Source of the DNA: CBDDKS01 sp965230335
GTDB taxonomy: Bacteria; Pseudomonadota; Gammaproteobacteria; Enterobacterales; Kangiellaceae
DNA length: 64,000 nucleotides
Direction of reading: 5' to 3'
NCBI GenBank assembly: GCA_965230335.1
Contig: CBDDKS010000006.1
Location: 2,418,001 to 2,482,000 of the forward strand
Shown here: positions 26,621 to 35,930 of the stretch, one piece after another
Layout of the letters: every line of letters begins with the position of its first letter
Position numbering within the stretch: the stretch's first letter is position 1
Notes under the pieces: generated by a model
Database searches by the model: none
What the model saw: the letters and a program-made list of their open reading frames with translations, nothing else
What the model was told of the DNA's origin: nothing
Made by a program: the position numbers and the translations under genes

Positions 26621-27454
26621 ATGACTGACAAAAAAATAGCTGTGATTAAGGTAGGGGGAGATGTTTTGTTGGATGAAGCTGAGTCTTCGGGTTTGGCAAA
26701 TAACGTAAAAGCATTGATCGATGCAGGATGGCAGCTGGTCATTATTCATGGTGGAGGACCACAAACCAATCAATTACAGAAAAAGATCGGTTTAACGCCA
26801 CATAAAGTGAATGGCAGACGTATTACGGGTAAAAATGATTTAACGGTTGTGAAGCAGGCCATTGCAGGAGAAGTGAATGTTGATTTAACCGCATTGCTAT
26901 TGGCCCATGGTGTATTGGCTTTGGGATGTCATGGGGCTTCGGGTAATTTCATACAAGGCAAGAAGCGGCCACCCCAAGAGACTTATGGATTTAAAGATCC
27001 TATTGATTTTGGTGAAGTCGGTGATGTGTCCAATATTAATACGGCATTGTTGCATGGTTTATTTAAATTGAATGTTATTCCAGTCATTGCGACGTTATGT
27101 ATTGGCGATGATGGGCGTGTCTTTAATATTAATGCCGATACATCATCTGCGGCGATTGCTATGGCGTTGCAAGCCGATTTAATGTTAATGGTCACACAAG
27201 TCGGGGCTGTGTTCGAAGATCTAAAACTTCCAGATACACGTATTGAAACGATTAATGCGGAAACCGTGCATGATTTGATTGAAAAAAATATTATCCAAGG
27301 GGGGATGATTCCTAAGGTACAAGAAGCCGTTGAGCTAGTAGAAAAAGGGGTACGATGCGTTGCTATCGTTTCAGCAAAAGAATCAGGGTCTTTTTTAAGT
27401 GTTGCTGAAGGCAACTCACAATATGGAACAAAAATTCTGCCGTTAGGTTTTTAA
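26621..27454 (+). CDS. argB: Acetylglutamate kinase family protein
   Basis: Amino-acid kinase family enzyme phosphorylating an N-acyl-glutamate, 277 residues. It has the nucleotide-binding start AVIKVGGDVLL, the glycine loop IIHGGGPQTNQL, the GRRITGKNDL segment, the FNINADTSSAAIA block and QGGMIPKVQEAVELV (Lys near the C-terminus). No N-terminal arginine-sensing helix is present, so feedback inhibition is unlikely by that route. Its 3' end overlaps the convergent rapZ by 12 bp. It resembles divergent ArgB forms; with argC and astE adjacent, an unusual acyl specificity is possible. Confidence 0.88.
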   Translation: MTDKKIAVIKVGGDVLLDEAESSGLANNVKALIDAGWQLVIIHGGGPQTNQLQKKIGLTPHKVNGRRITGKNDLTVVKQAIAGEVNVDLTALLLAHGVLALGCHGASGNFIQGKKRPPQETYGFKDPIDFGEVGDVSNINTALLHGLFKLNVIPVIATLCIGDDGRVFNINADTSSAAIAMALQADLMLMVTQVGAVFEDLKLPDTRIETINAETVHDLIEKNIIQGGMIPKVQEAVELVEKGVRCVAIVSAKESGSFLSVAEGNSQYGTKILPLGF

Positions 27455-28291
27455 ATCCCTGTGACGAATTTGTACATTAGGATAGTCAGGAGAAAAGGTT
27501 TCTTTTAATTTTTCTGCCAAAAACACGCTGCGATGAAAACCGCCTGTACAGCCAATAGCAATGGTTAAATAGCTGCGCTTATCCTGCTCAAAACGAGGCA
27601 TCCAAGTGTGCAAAAAAGTTTTGATTTGCCAGAAATACTCATGAACGTAGGGCTTTTCTTCCAAAAAGTCGATGATTTTTTGCTCTTTACCATGATGCTC
27701 TCTTAAACTGGGTTCCCAATAAGGATTGGGCAAGCAGCGGGCATCAAAGACGAAGTCGGCATCGGTAGGAATACCATGCTTAAAACCGAAAGATTCAAAG
27801 AGTATTTCCATGCTGGATGTTTGTACATTACGAGATTTATCTTGAATAAAATCTCTTAATGCATAGGGTGTCATGGATGTGCTATCAATACGAAGATCGG
27901 CACATAAGGCAATAGGCTCTAATAACTCTCTTTCTTTTGCAATGGCTTCTTTTAAAGATAATCCGGATTGGGTTAAGGGGTGACGTCGTCGTGTCTCACT
28001 ATAACGTTTTAGAATGGTCGCATTGTCAGCATCAATGAAATACACTTCAAAAGGTGTTCCTTTTTCATTGACTTTTTTTAATATATTGGAGAATTCACTT
28101 AAATCATCTGACATACTGCGTGCATCAACACCTAAAGCAAGACCATCTTCCAGACTATGGCAGGCTTCTACCAGCTGAGGGATAAGAGAAATGGGAATAT
28201 TGTCAACGCAGTAAAACCCCTGATCTTCCAAAGCCCTTAATGCAACTGTTTTACCTGAACCGGAACGGCCACTGAGAATGATGTTACGCAT
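27443..28291 (-). CDS. rapZ: RNase adapter protein RapZ
   Basis: P-loop protein that in enterobacteria senses glucosamine-6-phosphate and guides RNase E to the sRNA GlmZ. It has 282 residues, family length. The Walker A motif is ILSGRSGSGKTVALRAL, followed by GFYCVDNIP. The C-terminal signature IAIGCTGGFHRSVFLAEKL is diagnostic. It ends the rpoN-hpf-ptsN-rapZ string, 12 nt after ptsN. Since an RNase E with an unusual tail is encoded in this window, the RNA-decay connection may hold here. Confidence 0.95.
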   Translation of the reverse strand: MRNIILSGRSGSGKTVALRALEDQGFYCVDNIPISLIPQLVEACHSLEDGLALGVDARSMSDDLSEFSNILKKVNEKGTPFEVYFIDADNATILKRYSETRRRHPLTQSGLSLKEAIAKERELLEPIALCADLRIDSTSMTPYALRDFIQDKSRNVQTSSMEILFESFGFKHGIPTDADFVFDARCLPNPYWEPSLREHHGKEQKIIDFLEEKPYVHEYFWQIKTFLHTWMPRFEQDKRSYLTIAIGCTGGFHRSVFLAEKLKETFSPDYPNVQIRHRDLKT

Positions 28292-28303
28292 TTCGTTACC
28301 TGC

Positions 28304-28765
28304 TTATGACGTTATATGCTCGTTTTGCTCGGTAATGATATCGTATAAAGCTTGATCACTGTAAGCATGACGTATGCGGCTTAAGCGTTTATCGTCATGA
28401 AAGTGTTTTGCCAAGTAGGCGAGACACTTGTGATGCTCTTCATTGGCGGGGTCAGGCACAATGAGAGCAAAAAGGATATCAACCTTCTCACCATTGTTAT
28501 AATCAATCGGTTGTTTTAGCAGTAAAGCAGCACCTAACATCTGAGTACAATTCTCGGTCCGACCATGGGGCAGGGCAACACCGTCACCCAAGCCTGTAGA
28601 ACCGATTTTTTCTCGTGATAGTAAACACTCAAAGATTTGGTTTTCTGAAAGACCAGGCATATCTTGCGCTAATAGAAGACTTAGTCTTTCAAAAGCCTGC
28701 TTTTTACTGTGAATATCGTCAGCAATTAAGGTTCTTTCAATAGAAAGACAGGGTAGTGAGTTCAT
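28304..28765 (-). CDS. ptsN: Nitrogen-PTS EIIA component
   Basis: Phosphoryl-group acceptor of the nitrogen phosphotransferase system, a regulator of nitrogen and potassium balance. It has 153 residues from the ATG at 28765. The phospho-histidine is in GDGVALPHGRTENC. The surrounding REKIGSTGLG is the EIIA-Ntr signature. The in-frame start at 28816 would extend it by 17 residues into hpf; the ATG at 28765 lies 4 nt after the hpf stop and gives the standard N-terminus. It belongs to the rpoN unit. Confidence 0.93.
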   Translation of the reverse strand: MNSLPCLSIERTLIADDIHSKKQAFERLSLLLAQDMPGLSENQIFECLLSREKIGSTGLGDGVALPHGRTENCTQMLGAALLLKQPIDYNNGEKVDILFALIVPDPANEEHHKCLAYLAKHFHDDKRLSRIRHAYSDQALYDIITEQNEHITS

Positions 28766-28769
28766 AATG

Positions 28770-29057
28770 CTAATGTCGAGACATTTTTTCCTTATGTTTG
28801 ATAATTTGGCGGTCAAGTTTATCGATGAGTACGTCTATGGCTGCATACATATCTTCACTTTCAGAATTTGCAAAAATTTCACCGCCATTGACATTTAATT
28901 TGGCTTCTGCGATTTGACGTAATTTTTCTACACTAAGAACGACATGGACATTATTGATATGATCAAAATGCCTTTCTAACTTTTCCATTTTACCTGTAAC
29001 AAAACTTCTAAGAGATTGTGTGATATCAATATGGTGACCTGTTAGATTGATTTGCAT
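28770..29057 (-). CDS. hpf: Ribosome hibernation-promoting factor (short form)
   Basis: Ribosome-associated protein that promotes 100S dimers and hibernation in stationary phase. It has 95 residues, the short HPF form. The N-terminus MQINLTGHHIDITQSLRSFV and LERHFDHINNVHVVLSVEK match the family. It lies between rpoN and ptsN as in most gammaproteobacteria. Confidence 0.95.
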   Translation of the reverse strand: MQINLTGHHIDITQSLRSFVTGKMEKLERHFDHINNVHVVLSVEKLRQIAEAKLNVNGGEIFANSESEDMYAAIDVLIDKLDRQIIKHKEKMSRH

Positions 29058-29140
29058 AGTGAATGTCCTTCTGTTGGTGGTGGAAATAGAATGTGATTAA
29101 AGTAAAACATTCAATCAGATATTAAAAATATAATTAAATG

Positions 29141-30613
29141 CTATATTAATGATTTTCTTTCGTTTGAAGGAGGTATATTCATTGCCTCTCGATATTTTGC
29201 TATGGTTCTTCTGGCAACGTTAATCCCCTGTTCCTTTAATAATGAGGCTATTTTGTTGTCACTCAAGGGCTTGGCTTGATTTTCATTGGCAACTAACTTT
29301 TTGAGCAGGGCACGAATCGCTGTAGAAGAACATTCTCCACCAGAATGGGTATTCACATGACTTGAGAAAAAATACTTGAGTTCAAAAATACCTCGGGGTG
29401 TATGAATGTACTTTTGAGTGGTAACACGGGAAACTGTCGATTCATGCATCTCAACTTCTTCAGCAATATCGTGTAGTACTAAGGGTTTCATGGCTTCTTC
29501 ACCATACTCAAAAAAATTAATTTGCCTTTCTACTATACGACTCGCAACCTTCAATAATGTTTCATTTCGACTCATTAAACTTTTTATGAACCATTTGGCT
29601 TCCTGGAGATTATTTTTTAAAAAGACATTATCTGAGCCTGAATCTGCCCTTTTGATTAAAGAAGCATAATTTGAATTAATTTTAAGTTTGGGAGAGCTGT
29701 CAGGATTGAGTTCTACGGTCCATTTTCCCTTTTTCTTACTGACAAAAACATCGGGTACAATATATTCTGGTTGACTGCTGGCTATGATATTGCCGGGCCT
29801 TGGGTTAAGACTTTGAATGAGGTGAACGACTTTTTTTAATGAAGATTCAGACAGCTTCATCACCTGCATAATACGTTTGTAATTTTTACTGGCTAATGAA
29901 TCAAAATGCTGTTCTACTAAAACTCTGGTTTCACGGAGCAGTTCAGTATCTTCTGGAAAATGTTTGAGTTGTAGCAGAAGGCATTCCCGTAAATCTGTTG
30001 CACAAACACCAATGGGATCAAACGATTGGATAAGGTGAATGACAGCTTGGATTTCATCGGGTTCTATGGGTTCTTCATTATAATCAAGTTCTTGACTGGA
30101 GTTTAACAAAGTGACCAGATCATCAAGGGATGTTCGCAGATAACCTTCTTCATCAATACTATCAATAATGATAGTGCCTATGGCTTTATCCAGTTCTGAT
30201 AAAGGCTTGAGTTCAAGTTGCCATAATAAATGCTGGCTGAGAGAATCTGTTGTAGCACCTTGTACTTCGAAAAGGGATTCATCATCTAAACGCTGACCGG
30301 AAATAGGTGCGGTATATTGTAAGTCTTCCCATTGTGTGTCAACAGGCAGCTCTTTCTCTATTTGTTCATTTCTAACGGCTTCGGTGGTTTCTAATTCGAC
30401 GTCTTCCTGAGTATTTTGAAATTCAGTCGGTGTTTCAGAAGTGTCAAAAGATTCCTGAGTTTCATCCTGATCCAATAGAGGGTTAGTATCCAAAGCCTCC
30501 TGAATTTCTGCCTGTAAATCAAGACTGGAAAGCTGTAACAATTTTATGGCCTGTTGCAGCTGAGGCGTCATGGTCAAATGTTGACCAATTTTTAGTTGTA
30601 AGGAGGGTTTCAT
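29141..30613 (-). CDS. rpoN: RNA polymerase sigma-54 factor
   Basis: Alternative sigma factor that requires AAA+ activators. It has 490 residues. Region I is glutamine-rich at the N-terminus (LQLKIGQHLTMTPQLQQAIK). An acidic region II follows (about 45-110). The core-binding domain and helix-turn-helix lead to the RpoN box in NVARRTIAKYREAMNIP near the C-terminus. The string rpoN-hpf-ptsN-rapZ is the standard arrangement. It is separated from lptB by 190 bp, so it probably has its own promoter. Confidence 0.97.
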   Translation of the reverse strand: MKPSLQLKIGQHLTMTPQLQQAIKLLQLSSLDLQAEIQEALDTNPLLDQDETQESFDTSETPTEFQNTQEDVELETTEAVRNEQIEKELPVDTQWEDLQYTAPISGQRLDDESLFEVQGATTDSLSQHLLWQLELKPLSELDKAIGTIIIDSIDEEGYLRTSLDDLVTLLNSSQELDYNEEPIEPDEIQAVIHLIQSFDPIGVCATDLRECLLLQLKHFPEDTELLRETRVLVEQHFDSLASKNYKRIMQVMKLSESSLKKVVHLIQSLNPRPGNIIASSQPEYIVPDVFVSKKKGKWTVELNPDSSPKLKINSNYASLIKRADSGSDNVFLKNNLQEAKWFIKSLMSRNETLLKVASRIVERQINFFEYGEEAMKPLVLHDIAEEVEMHESTVSRVTTQKYIHTPRGIFELKYFFSSHVNTHSGGECSSTAIRALLKKLVANENQAKPLSDNKIASLLKEQGINVARRTIAKYREAMNIPPSNERKSLI

Positions 30614-30803
30614 AAGTTTTTAGTTATTGCCCTCATATGAAAGAAAGTGAGCTTATTCATTATCATTTCTATAAGTTAATAATAGCAATTACCTGATGAG
30701 TTTTGCCAGTTTTATATTTTGAATTTTCTATTAATGACATAAATGAGCCATTGTATTATTCAAAACAATCAAGCACCAAATGGTTTAAAATGAATAGCTT
30801 GGC

Positions 30804-31529
30804 TTACAATGAAAAGTTTTCACCTAAATAAACCTCTTTAACTGTTTGATTATTTAGTATTGCAGCAGCATTGCCTTCAGCAATTAATTCACCGGCACTG
30901 ACGATATAGGCCTGTTCGCAAACTGACAGGGTTTCTCGAACATTGTGATCGGTAATCAGTATACCAATACCTCGTTGCTTGAGCTGATGAATAATACGTT
31001 TAATATCACCAACAGATATAGGATCAACACCTGCAAAAGGTTCATCCAAAAGAATAAACCTTGGATTATTGGCAAGGGTTCGTGCAATTTCAACACGCCT
31101 TCTTTCACCGCCGGACAGACTCATGCCTTTACTGTTTCTAATGTGCTCAATTTGAAATTCACCCAAGAGATGAGACAGCATTTTTTCTCGTTCTTGAGCT
31201 GTTATGCTTTCGTTCAATTCCAGAATGGCCATAATATTATCGGTGACCGATAATTTTCTAAAAATAGAGGCTTCCTGTGGAAGATAACCAATACCCAATT
31301 GGGCTCGTTGATGCATGGGAAGCTGAGATATATCTTTGCCGTCCAGAATAATATTGCCGGAGTCATGATGGACGAGTCCAACGATCATATAAAAAGACGT
31401 GGTTTTTCCTGCGCCATTAGGCCCCAGTAAGCCAACAATTTGTCCCTGGTTAACTCTTAAAGAAACATCTTTAACCACTTGCCGTCCAGAATAGCTTTTT
31501 GCTAAATGTCGTGCATGGAGAAACGTCAT
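30804..31529 (-). CDS. lptB: LPS export ABC transporter ATP-binding protein
   Basis: ATPase that powers lipopolysaccharide extraction with LptFG. It has 241 residues. Walker A is GLLGPNGAGKTTSF, the signature is MSLSGGERRRVEIARTL, and Walker B is FILLDEPFAGVDP. The H-loop is TDHNVRE. Its ATG overlaps the lptCA stop by 4 nt, so it is translationally coupled to the bridge protein it works with. Confidence 0.96.
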   Translation of the reverse strand: MTFLHARHLAKSYSGRQVVKDVSLRVNQGQIVGLLGPNGAGKTTSFYMIVGLVHHDSGNIILDGKDISQLPMHQRAQLGIGYLPQEASIFRKLSVTDNIMAILELNESITAQEREKMLSHLLGEFQIEHIRNSKGMSLSGGERRRVEIARTLANNPRFILLDEPFAGVDPISVGDIKRIIHQLKQRGIGILITDHNVRETLSVCEQAYIVSAGELIAEGNAAAILNNQTVKEVYLGENFSL

Positions 31530-32809
31530 AAAGGCTGCTCTTTCACGATCTCAGCCTGTTGGCCAGCCACTTTAGGCATTTTCCAATCACCTGTTGTTAA
31601 ATTATAAAAGAGTTGAGCGTCTTTACCTGCGCGCAGATGATCACCTGCCTGTGAAATCTGAATATTATTCGATAAGGTGACGTTATTCTTTTGCGAGTTA
31701 TAAAGGAGTTGATTGGCTTGGGCTTTAAAGCGTGTTTTTGATGTCTTGTTTTGTTGATGTTCAAAAGCAATAGGTGTGCCTGTTGCTTTAAATTCATAAT
31801 GTTCACCATGATTATCGAGGTAATGATAATGAATGGTTTTTGCAGTGATCCAGGATTCTGTATGGCTATTTTCTTTTAAATGAATATGTATATTTCCTTT
31901 TGCGGTAAGCTGGCGCTGTGCTGGAAAGTAATCAATGGATTCTGCTTTGGTAACTTGTGTTTTATTCAGCAGGTGTTGGGTAATGGATGTGGGTTTGCCA
32001 ATAAATGCAAGATGTCTTTCTCCTGAAGAGAGTATTTTATCGGTGAGCTGCTCCGCCTGAATAGACCATGTTTTGCATTGATAGCTGACGTTACCCTGAT
32101 ATAGGGTTATGCCTTTACTTTTTTGTGCATGCACACTGCCGGCTTTTAAAACACATTTTTCTTGAAGTGGCATGGTGGTGGGTGGATGGGGTTGCTCCGA
32201 TGTCTGTGTCTTTTGAGTATTGATTTGAGCAACCACTTTATTGTGTAGCTTAAAGCTCGACTGTTTTAGATCTGCCAGTAAACCTTCACCGGATAATTGT
32301 CCCTGTTGTTCGACTATGTGAATGGTATCTTGAGTGGATAAATGCTGTTTTGTTTGATCGTAACTTAATTGTTGAGTATTCAATGTAAAAGAAGGTGTTC
32401 CCGTTTCATTGTCTATGACTTCTCCTTGTATATTGCCTGACAGTAATAGTTCATTGGTTCGTTGAGTATTGGATAATAAATTGGCAGAAAGATGGAGAAG
32501 GGTTGGAGGTTTTGGATGATGTTCATTATTTTTATTGTCGGAAACATTTTGAATGAAGACTTTTAATTCAGGTTGGGTAAATTGTCCCGTATTATCCATG
32601 GCGGTTAAAGTGGCTGTTTTTGCTTTGAGTTGGGCTTTGAGTTTGCCTTGGATATTATATTGATACCCCGTATAACCCGCCATAAGATAGTCGTCATGGG
32701 TCGTGATGATGGGAGTTTGTGACTTTGTATCTGGTGATGAGGTTAACCAAATTAAAATGAGGAGGGCACTGATTGTAAAGATGACTAAAAAAAGTTTATT
32801 GGATAGCAT
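31526..32809 (-). CDS. lptCA: LptC-LptA fusion: inner-membrane anchor plus periplasmic LPS bridge in one protein
   Basis: Single frame of 427 residues from the ATG at 32809 (an in-frame TTG at 32824 is less likely). Residues about 5-25 form a membrane helix (LFLVIFTISALLILIWL). An LptC-like jellyroll follows at about 35-200: DDYLMAGYTGYQYNIQGKLK, then LLLSGNIQGEVIDNETG and LSTQDTIHIVEQQGQLSGEG. A Pro/Thr/Gln-rich linker (about 200-215) leads to an LptA/OstA domain at about 220-420 (LKAGSVHAQKSKGITLYQGN, RQLTAKGNIHIHLKENSH, NVTLSNNIQISQAGDHLRAG). Separate LptC and LptA are each about 185-190 residues in E. coli, so the combined length fits. No separate lptA is found between here and lptB. It lies between kdsC and lptB, exactly where lptC and lptA normally are. 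Confidence 0.88.
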   Translation of the reverse strand: MLSNKLFLVIFTISALLILIWLTSSPDTKSQTPIITTHDDYLMAGYTGYQYNIQGKLKAQLKAKTATLTAMDNTGQFTQPELKVFIQNVSDNKNNEHHPKPPTLLHLSANLLSNTQRTNELLLSGNIQGEVIDNETGTPSFTLNTQQLSYDQTKQHLSTQDTIHIVEQQGQLSGEGLLADLKQSSFKLHNKVVAQINTQKTQTSEQPHPPTTMPLQEKCVLKAGSVHAQKSKGITLYQGNVSYQCKTWSIQAEQLTDKILSSGERHLAFIGKPTSITQHLLNKTQVTKAESIDYFPAQRQLTAKGNIHIHLKENSHTESWITAKTIHYHYLDNHGEHYEFKATGTPIAFEHQQNKTSKTRFKAQANQLLYNSQKNNVTLSNNIQISQAGDHLRAGKDAQLFYNLTTGDWKMPKVAGQQAEIVKEQPL

Positions 32810-32838
32810 GTGAATAACAATCAATACATGAAGCGTAG

Positions 32839-33381
32839 CTAAGGTAAATAGTTTTCATAAATAGACTCAAGTTTACCATGGCTGAGTAATAATAGTTCAG
32901 CAACACATCGAACGGCACCATGACCGCCTTCCCGTTCGGTTTTCCAATCGGCCTGTGCTTTGACAAACCAGTTGGCATTTTCTACAGCAATACCTAAACC
33001 ACACTGTTTCATAATGGTTAAATCAGGCAGGTCATCTCCAACATGGGCGACTTCTTCTTTTGATAAGTGATATTTTTTAAGCAAACTCTGGAAGGCTTCC
33101 TGCTTATTACTACTGGCTTGAAAAATATCCTGGATCCCCAATTCTTTTGCCCGTCTTTTTACCATGGGAGAACAACGTCCTGTAATAATGGCTGTCTGGA
33201 TGCCAAAACGGTGTAAGAGTTTAATGCCCAAGCCATCTTGTGTATTAAAGGCTTTGATTTCACTGGCCTGATCAGAATAATAAATAGTGCCATCCGTTAA
33301 AACACCATCGACATCCAACGTGAGCAATTTAATTTTTTTTGCACTGAGTAGCAATTGTTCGGATAAATTTTGTAAATACAC
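32839..33381 (-). CDS. kdsC: 3-deoxy-D-manno-octulosonate 8-phosphate phosphatase
   Basis: HAD phosphatase that makes free KDO for lipopolysaccharide. It has 180 residues. The catalytic motif is LLTLDVDGVLTDGTIYY (DxD). Other HAD motifs are TAIITGRCSPMVKRRAKELG and HVGDDLPDLTIM. The start is a GTG at 33381 whose first base is the last base of the kdsD stop. It lies in the conserved kdsD-kdsC-lpt string. Confidence 0.94.
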   Translation of the reverse strand: MYLQNLSEQLLLSAKKIKLLTLDVDGVLTDGTIYYSDQASEIKAFNTQDGLGIKLLHRFGIQTAIITGRCSPMVKRRAKELGIQDIFQASSNKQEAFQSLLKKYHLSKEEVAHVGDDLPDLTIMKQCGLGIAVENANWFVKAQADWKTEREGGHGAVRCVAELLLLSHGKLESIYENYLP

Positions 33382-34361
33382 TAAACAATACCTGATTTAA
33401 GGAGATCATGCATATTAATGGCACCAATGAGTTGATGTTCATTATTGACAACAAGCAGGGCATTAATCGATTTTTTTTCCATAATCTGTGCTGCTTCAGC
33501 AGCAAGAATATCTGGAGCAATGGTTTGGCAATTGGGTGTCATGACTGCTTCGATGAGCTGATTTTCTAAATTGGATGATGTGGCCAATGTACGCCTGAGA
33601 TCACCATCGGTAAAGATACCCAGTACTTTTTGATCATGATCTGTGACAGCGGTCATGCCCATTCGTTTATTGGTCATTTCAAATAAAGCATCTCTCAAAG
33701 GTGTACTCATCTGTACTTGAGGCAGTGCTTCTCCAGTATGCATCAAATCTTCGACTTTGAGTAATAAACGTTTTCCTAAAGAGCCACCAGGATGAGACAG
33801 TGCGAAATCATCGGCACTAAAGCCTTTGGCTTCAAGCAGGGCAATGGCAATGGCGTCGCCCATCACCAGGGTTGCTGTGGTAGAAGCAGTGGGTGCTAAA
33901 TTTAAGGGACAGGCTTCTTTTTCAATGGCAGCACTGAGATTGATGGTTGCAAATTGTGCCAGAGTGGATTGAGCTTGTCCGGTGATACTGATGAGAGGAA
34001 TCCCCAGTCGTTTGATAATAGGTAAAAGCTCTGTGATTTCTGAGGTTTCACCCGAATTGGAAATAGCAATGACGACATCTTCTTGTGTAATCATACCCAG
34101 ATCGCCATGACTGGCTTCAGAAGGATGTACAAAAAAAGCGGGACTGCCTGTACTGGCCAGTGTTGCCGCAATTTTATGGCCTATGTGGCCTGATTTACCG
34201 ACACCTATGACAATAATACGTCCTGGGCAGTGATGCAGAATTTTGCAGGCTTCTACAAATTGTTCGTCAATTCGTGCTTTGAGCAATTCAATCGCTTGAA
34301 TTTCTATATCAATTACATTGCGTCCAGCAGTGAGATAACATTGAGAATGAGTCATAGTCAT
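33381..34361 (-). CDS. kdsD: D-arabinose 5-phosphate isomerase
   Basis: Converts ribulose 5-phosphate to arabinose 5-phosphate for KDO synthesis. It has 326 residues. An N-terminal SIS domain is seen (VIGVGKSGHIGHKIAATLAS, FVHPSEASHGDLGMI), followed by two CBS domains (about 205-265 and 275-326, with GIFTDGDLRRTL). It is adjacent to yrbG and kdsC as in E. coli. Confidence 0.95.
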   Translation of the reverse strand: MTMTHSQCYLTAGRNVIDIEIQAIELLKARIDEQFVEACKILHHCPGRIIVIGVGKSGHIGHKIAATLASTGSPAFFVHPSEASHGDLGMITQEDVVIAISNSGETSEITELLPIIKRLGIPLISITGQAQSTLAQFATINLSAAIEKEACPLNLAPTASTTATLVMGDAIAIALLEAKGFSADDFALSHPGGSLGKRLLLKVEDLMHTGEALPQVQMSTPLRDALFEMTNKRMGMTAVTDHDQKVLGIFTDGDLRRTLATSSNLENQLIEAVMTPNCQTIAPDILAAEAAQIMEKKSINALLVVNNEHQLIGAINMHDLLKSGIV

Positions 34362-34369
34362 ATAAATCG

Positions 34370-35389
34370 TTATGAGTTATTTTTAGAGGTGTGCGTCGGT
34401 ATCCAACTTAATCCCTGGTTTTCATTGATAATTACCAGACTTACCCAGGTAATAAAACACAAGAAGAGTAACCCGCCTTTAATGCGGCCAATAGTGACCG
34501 TTGTTTGTTTAACATGTATCGACATTACGATGATAGCTAGAGTTAATCCTACCATGGTTATAGCATGGAGATAAAATATCTCAGGTTTGTCGTAAAAATA
34601 AAGTGGAGCAAATAAACCAGGAATACTGAGTACGGCCAGGAGATTAAAAATATTGGAGCCGATAATATTGCCGATAGCCATTTCATGTTCTTTTTTCAAG
34701 GCACTGGATAAGGTTGCGGCTAATTCAGGCAGGCTTGTGCCCAGTGCAACCACAGTAGCAGAAATAGCAACATCACTAATATTAAAATATTTTGCAACAT
34801 GAGTAACATGTTCCACCAGAATATCGGCACTGATTGGCAGTAAAATCATACCTAATATTAAGTAAAAGCTGGCTTTTTGAATACTGAGGTTATCGGGAAT
34901 TTCAGCGATGGTTTCCTGAATCATTTTATCCTGTCGGCTTTTTATACCCATGAGGACAACCCATATAAGATAGACAAACAATGAGATAATTAATAATAAA
35001 CTTTCCCAAAAAATCAGATTTAAATCATAAAGCATCCATGTAGCAACCAGGGTTATCACAAGTAAAATAGGATATTCTCTTTTTATGAGTTTCGATTGCA
35101 CGGTGAGAGGCGTTACTATGGCTGTTAAACCTAAAACCAGAGCAATGTTGGTAATATTGGAGCCTAGTGCATTACCGATAGCAACATCAGGGTTATCTGA
35201 AACGGCAGCTTGTAGAGAAACAAAGATTTCTGGCGCAGATGAGCCAATGGAGACAATGGTTAATCCGATAATAATAGGGGAAATGCCCAGGTTTCTTGCA
35301 AGGGCGGCGGCGCCATCTGTGAAGCGATCAGCGCTCCACATCAGAACCAGAAAACCGAGTAGAATCATTAAAAAACTGGTTAAAATCAA
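34370..35389 (-). CDS. yrbG: YrbG-family calcium/sodium:proton antiporter-like protein
   Basis: CaCA-superfamily membrane protein of 339 residues, about ten helices. Both inverted alpha repeats are visible: IVSIGSSAPEIFVSLQAA with AIGNALGSNITNIALVL, and VALGTSLPELAATL with AIGNIIGSNIFNLLAVL. The start is a TTG at 35389, which places WSADR at residue 18 as in the E. coli homologue; the ATG at 35368 would cut the first helix. It precedes kdsD by 8 nt, as in E. coli. Its ion specificity is unproven. Confidence 0.9.
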   Translation of the reverse strand: MILTSFLMILLGFLVLMWSADRFTDGAAALARNLGISPIIIGLTIVSIGSSAPEIFVSLQAAVSDNPDVAIGNALGSNITNIALVLGLTAIVTPLTVQSKLIKREYPILLVITLVATWMLYDLNLIFWESLLLIISLFVYLIWVVLMGIKSRQDKMIQETIAEIPDNLSIQKASFYLILGMILLPISADILVEHVTHVAKYFNISDVAISATVVALGTSLPELAATLSSALKKEHEMAIGNIIGSNIFNLLAVLSIPGLFAPLYFYDKPEIFYLHAITMVGLTLAIIVMSIHVKQTTVTIGRIKGGLLFLCFITWVSLVIINENQGLSWIPTHTSKNNS

Positions 35390-35594
35390 AGGAAATGTCT
35401 CATAGTGATGTTTTCAAAAGTCAGCTATTAAAAAGATAAGTGGTACAGGAATCAAGTAAAATATGGTGATCTTGAGAAGTTTTTAAAGTGGCGTGTTCTA
35501 TTCTGCTTGAAGAGTTTTAACAATAAGTTGCCTGGACAGAAAAGGGATGATACTGCAAAATGATGCCTGTTGTTATGATTATGAGAATTAAGTT

Positions 35595-35849
35595 ATGTCT
35601 CCTGAGACTTTAAAATCATTATTAGCTGTTGAATTTAAAGAAGACGATATATACACAGAAGGGGACGGCAGTCACTTTGGTGTGCGTGTTGTTTCTGATG
35701 ACTTTGATGGTATGACAGCCGTGAAACGGCAGCAAAAAGTGTATGCTTTGGTAAAAGACCAGATAGCATCCGGTGAATTACATGCACTCAGTATTAAAAC
35801 ATATACACAGCAAGAGTGGGTTGAATTTAATCGCCTTAATCAATTTTAA
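35595..35849 (+). CDS. ibaG: BolA-family protein IbaG
   Basis: Small BolA-family protein of 84 residues, probably working with monothiol glutaredoxin in Fe-S or acid-stress functions. GDGSHFGVRVVSDDFDGMTA and KRQQKVYALVKDQIASGELHA are the BolA core, with the conserved His. It lies directly upstream of murA, as in most gammaproteobacteria, but the mlaFEDCB genes normally beyond it are absent; the divergent neighbour is yrbG. Confidence 0.93.
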   Translation: MSPETLKSLLAVEFKEDDIYTEGDGSHFGVRVVSDDFDGMTAVKRQQKVYALVKDQIASGELHALSIKTYTQQEWVEFNRLNQF

Positions 35850-35930
35850 GTCGTATCTGTCAAATACCATGATATGATGCATATCATGGTAAAAAATTGA
35901 CTCATAACTTGTATTTTTTCGGAGGTAGTA

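Noticed and set aside
27443..27454. A 12-bp overlap of the convergent argB and rapZ ends.
   Set aside because: Short convergent overlaps are common in compact bacterial genomes; both proteins end in family-typical positions.
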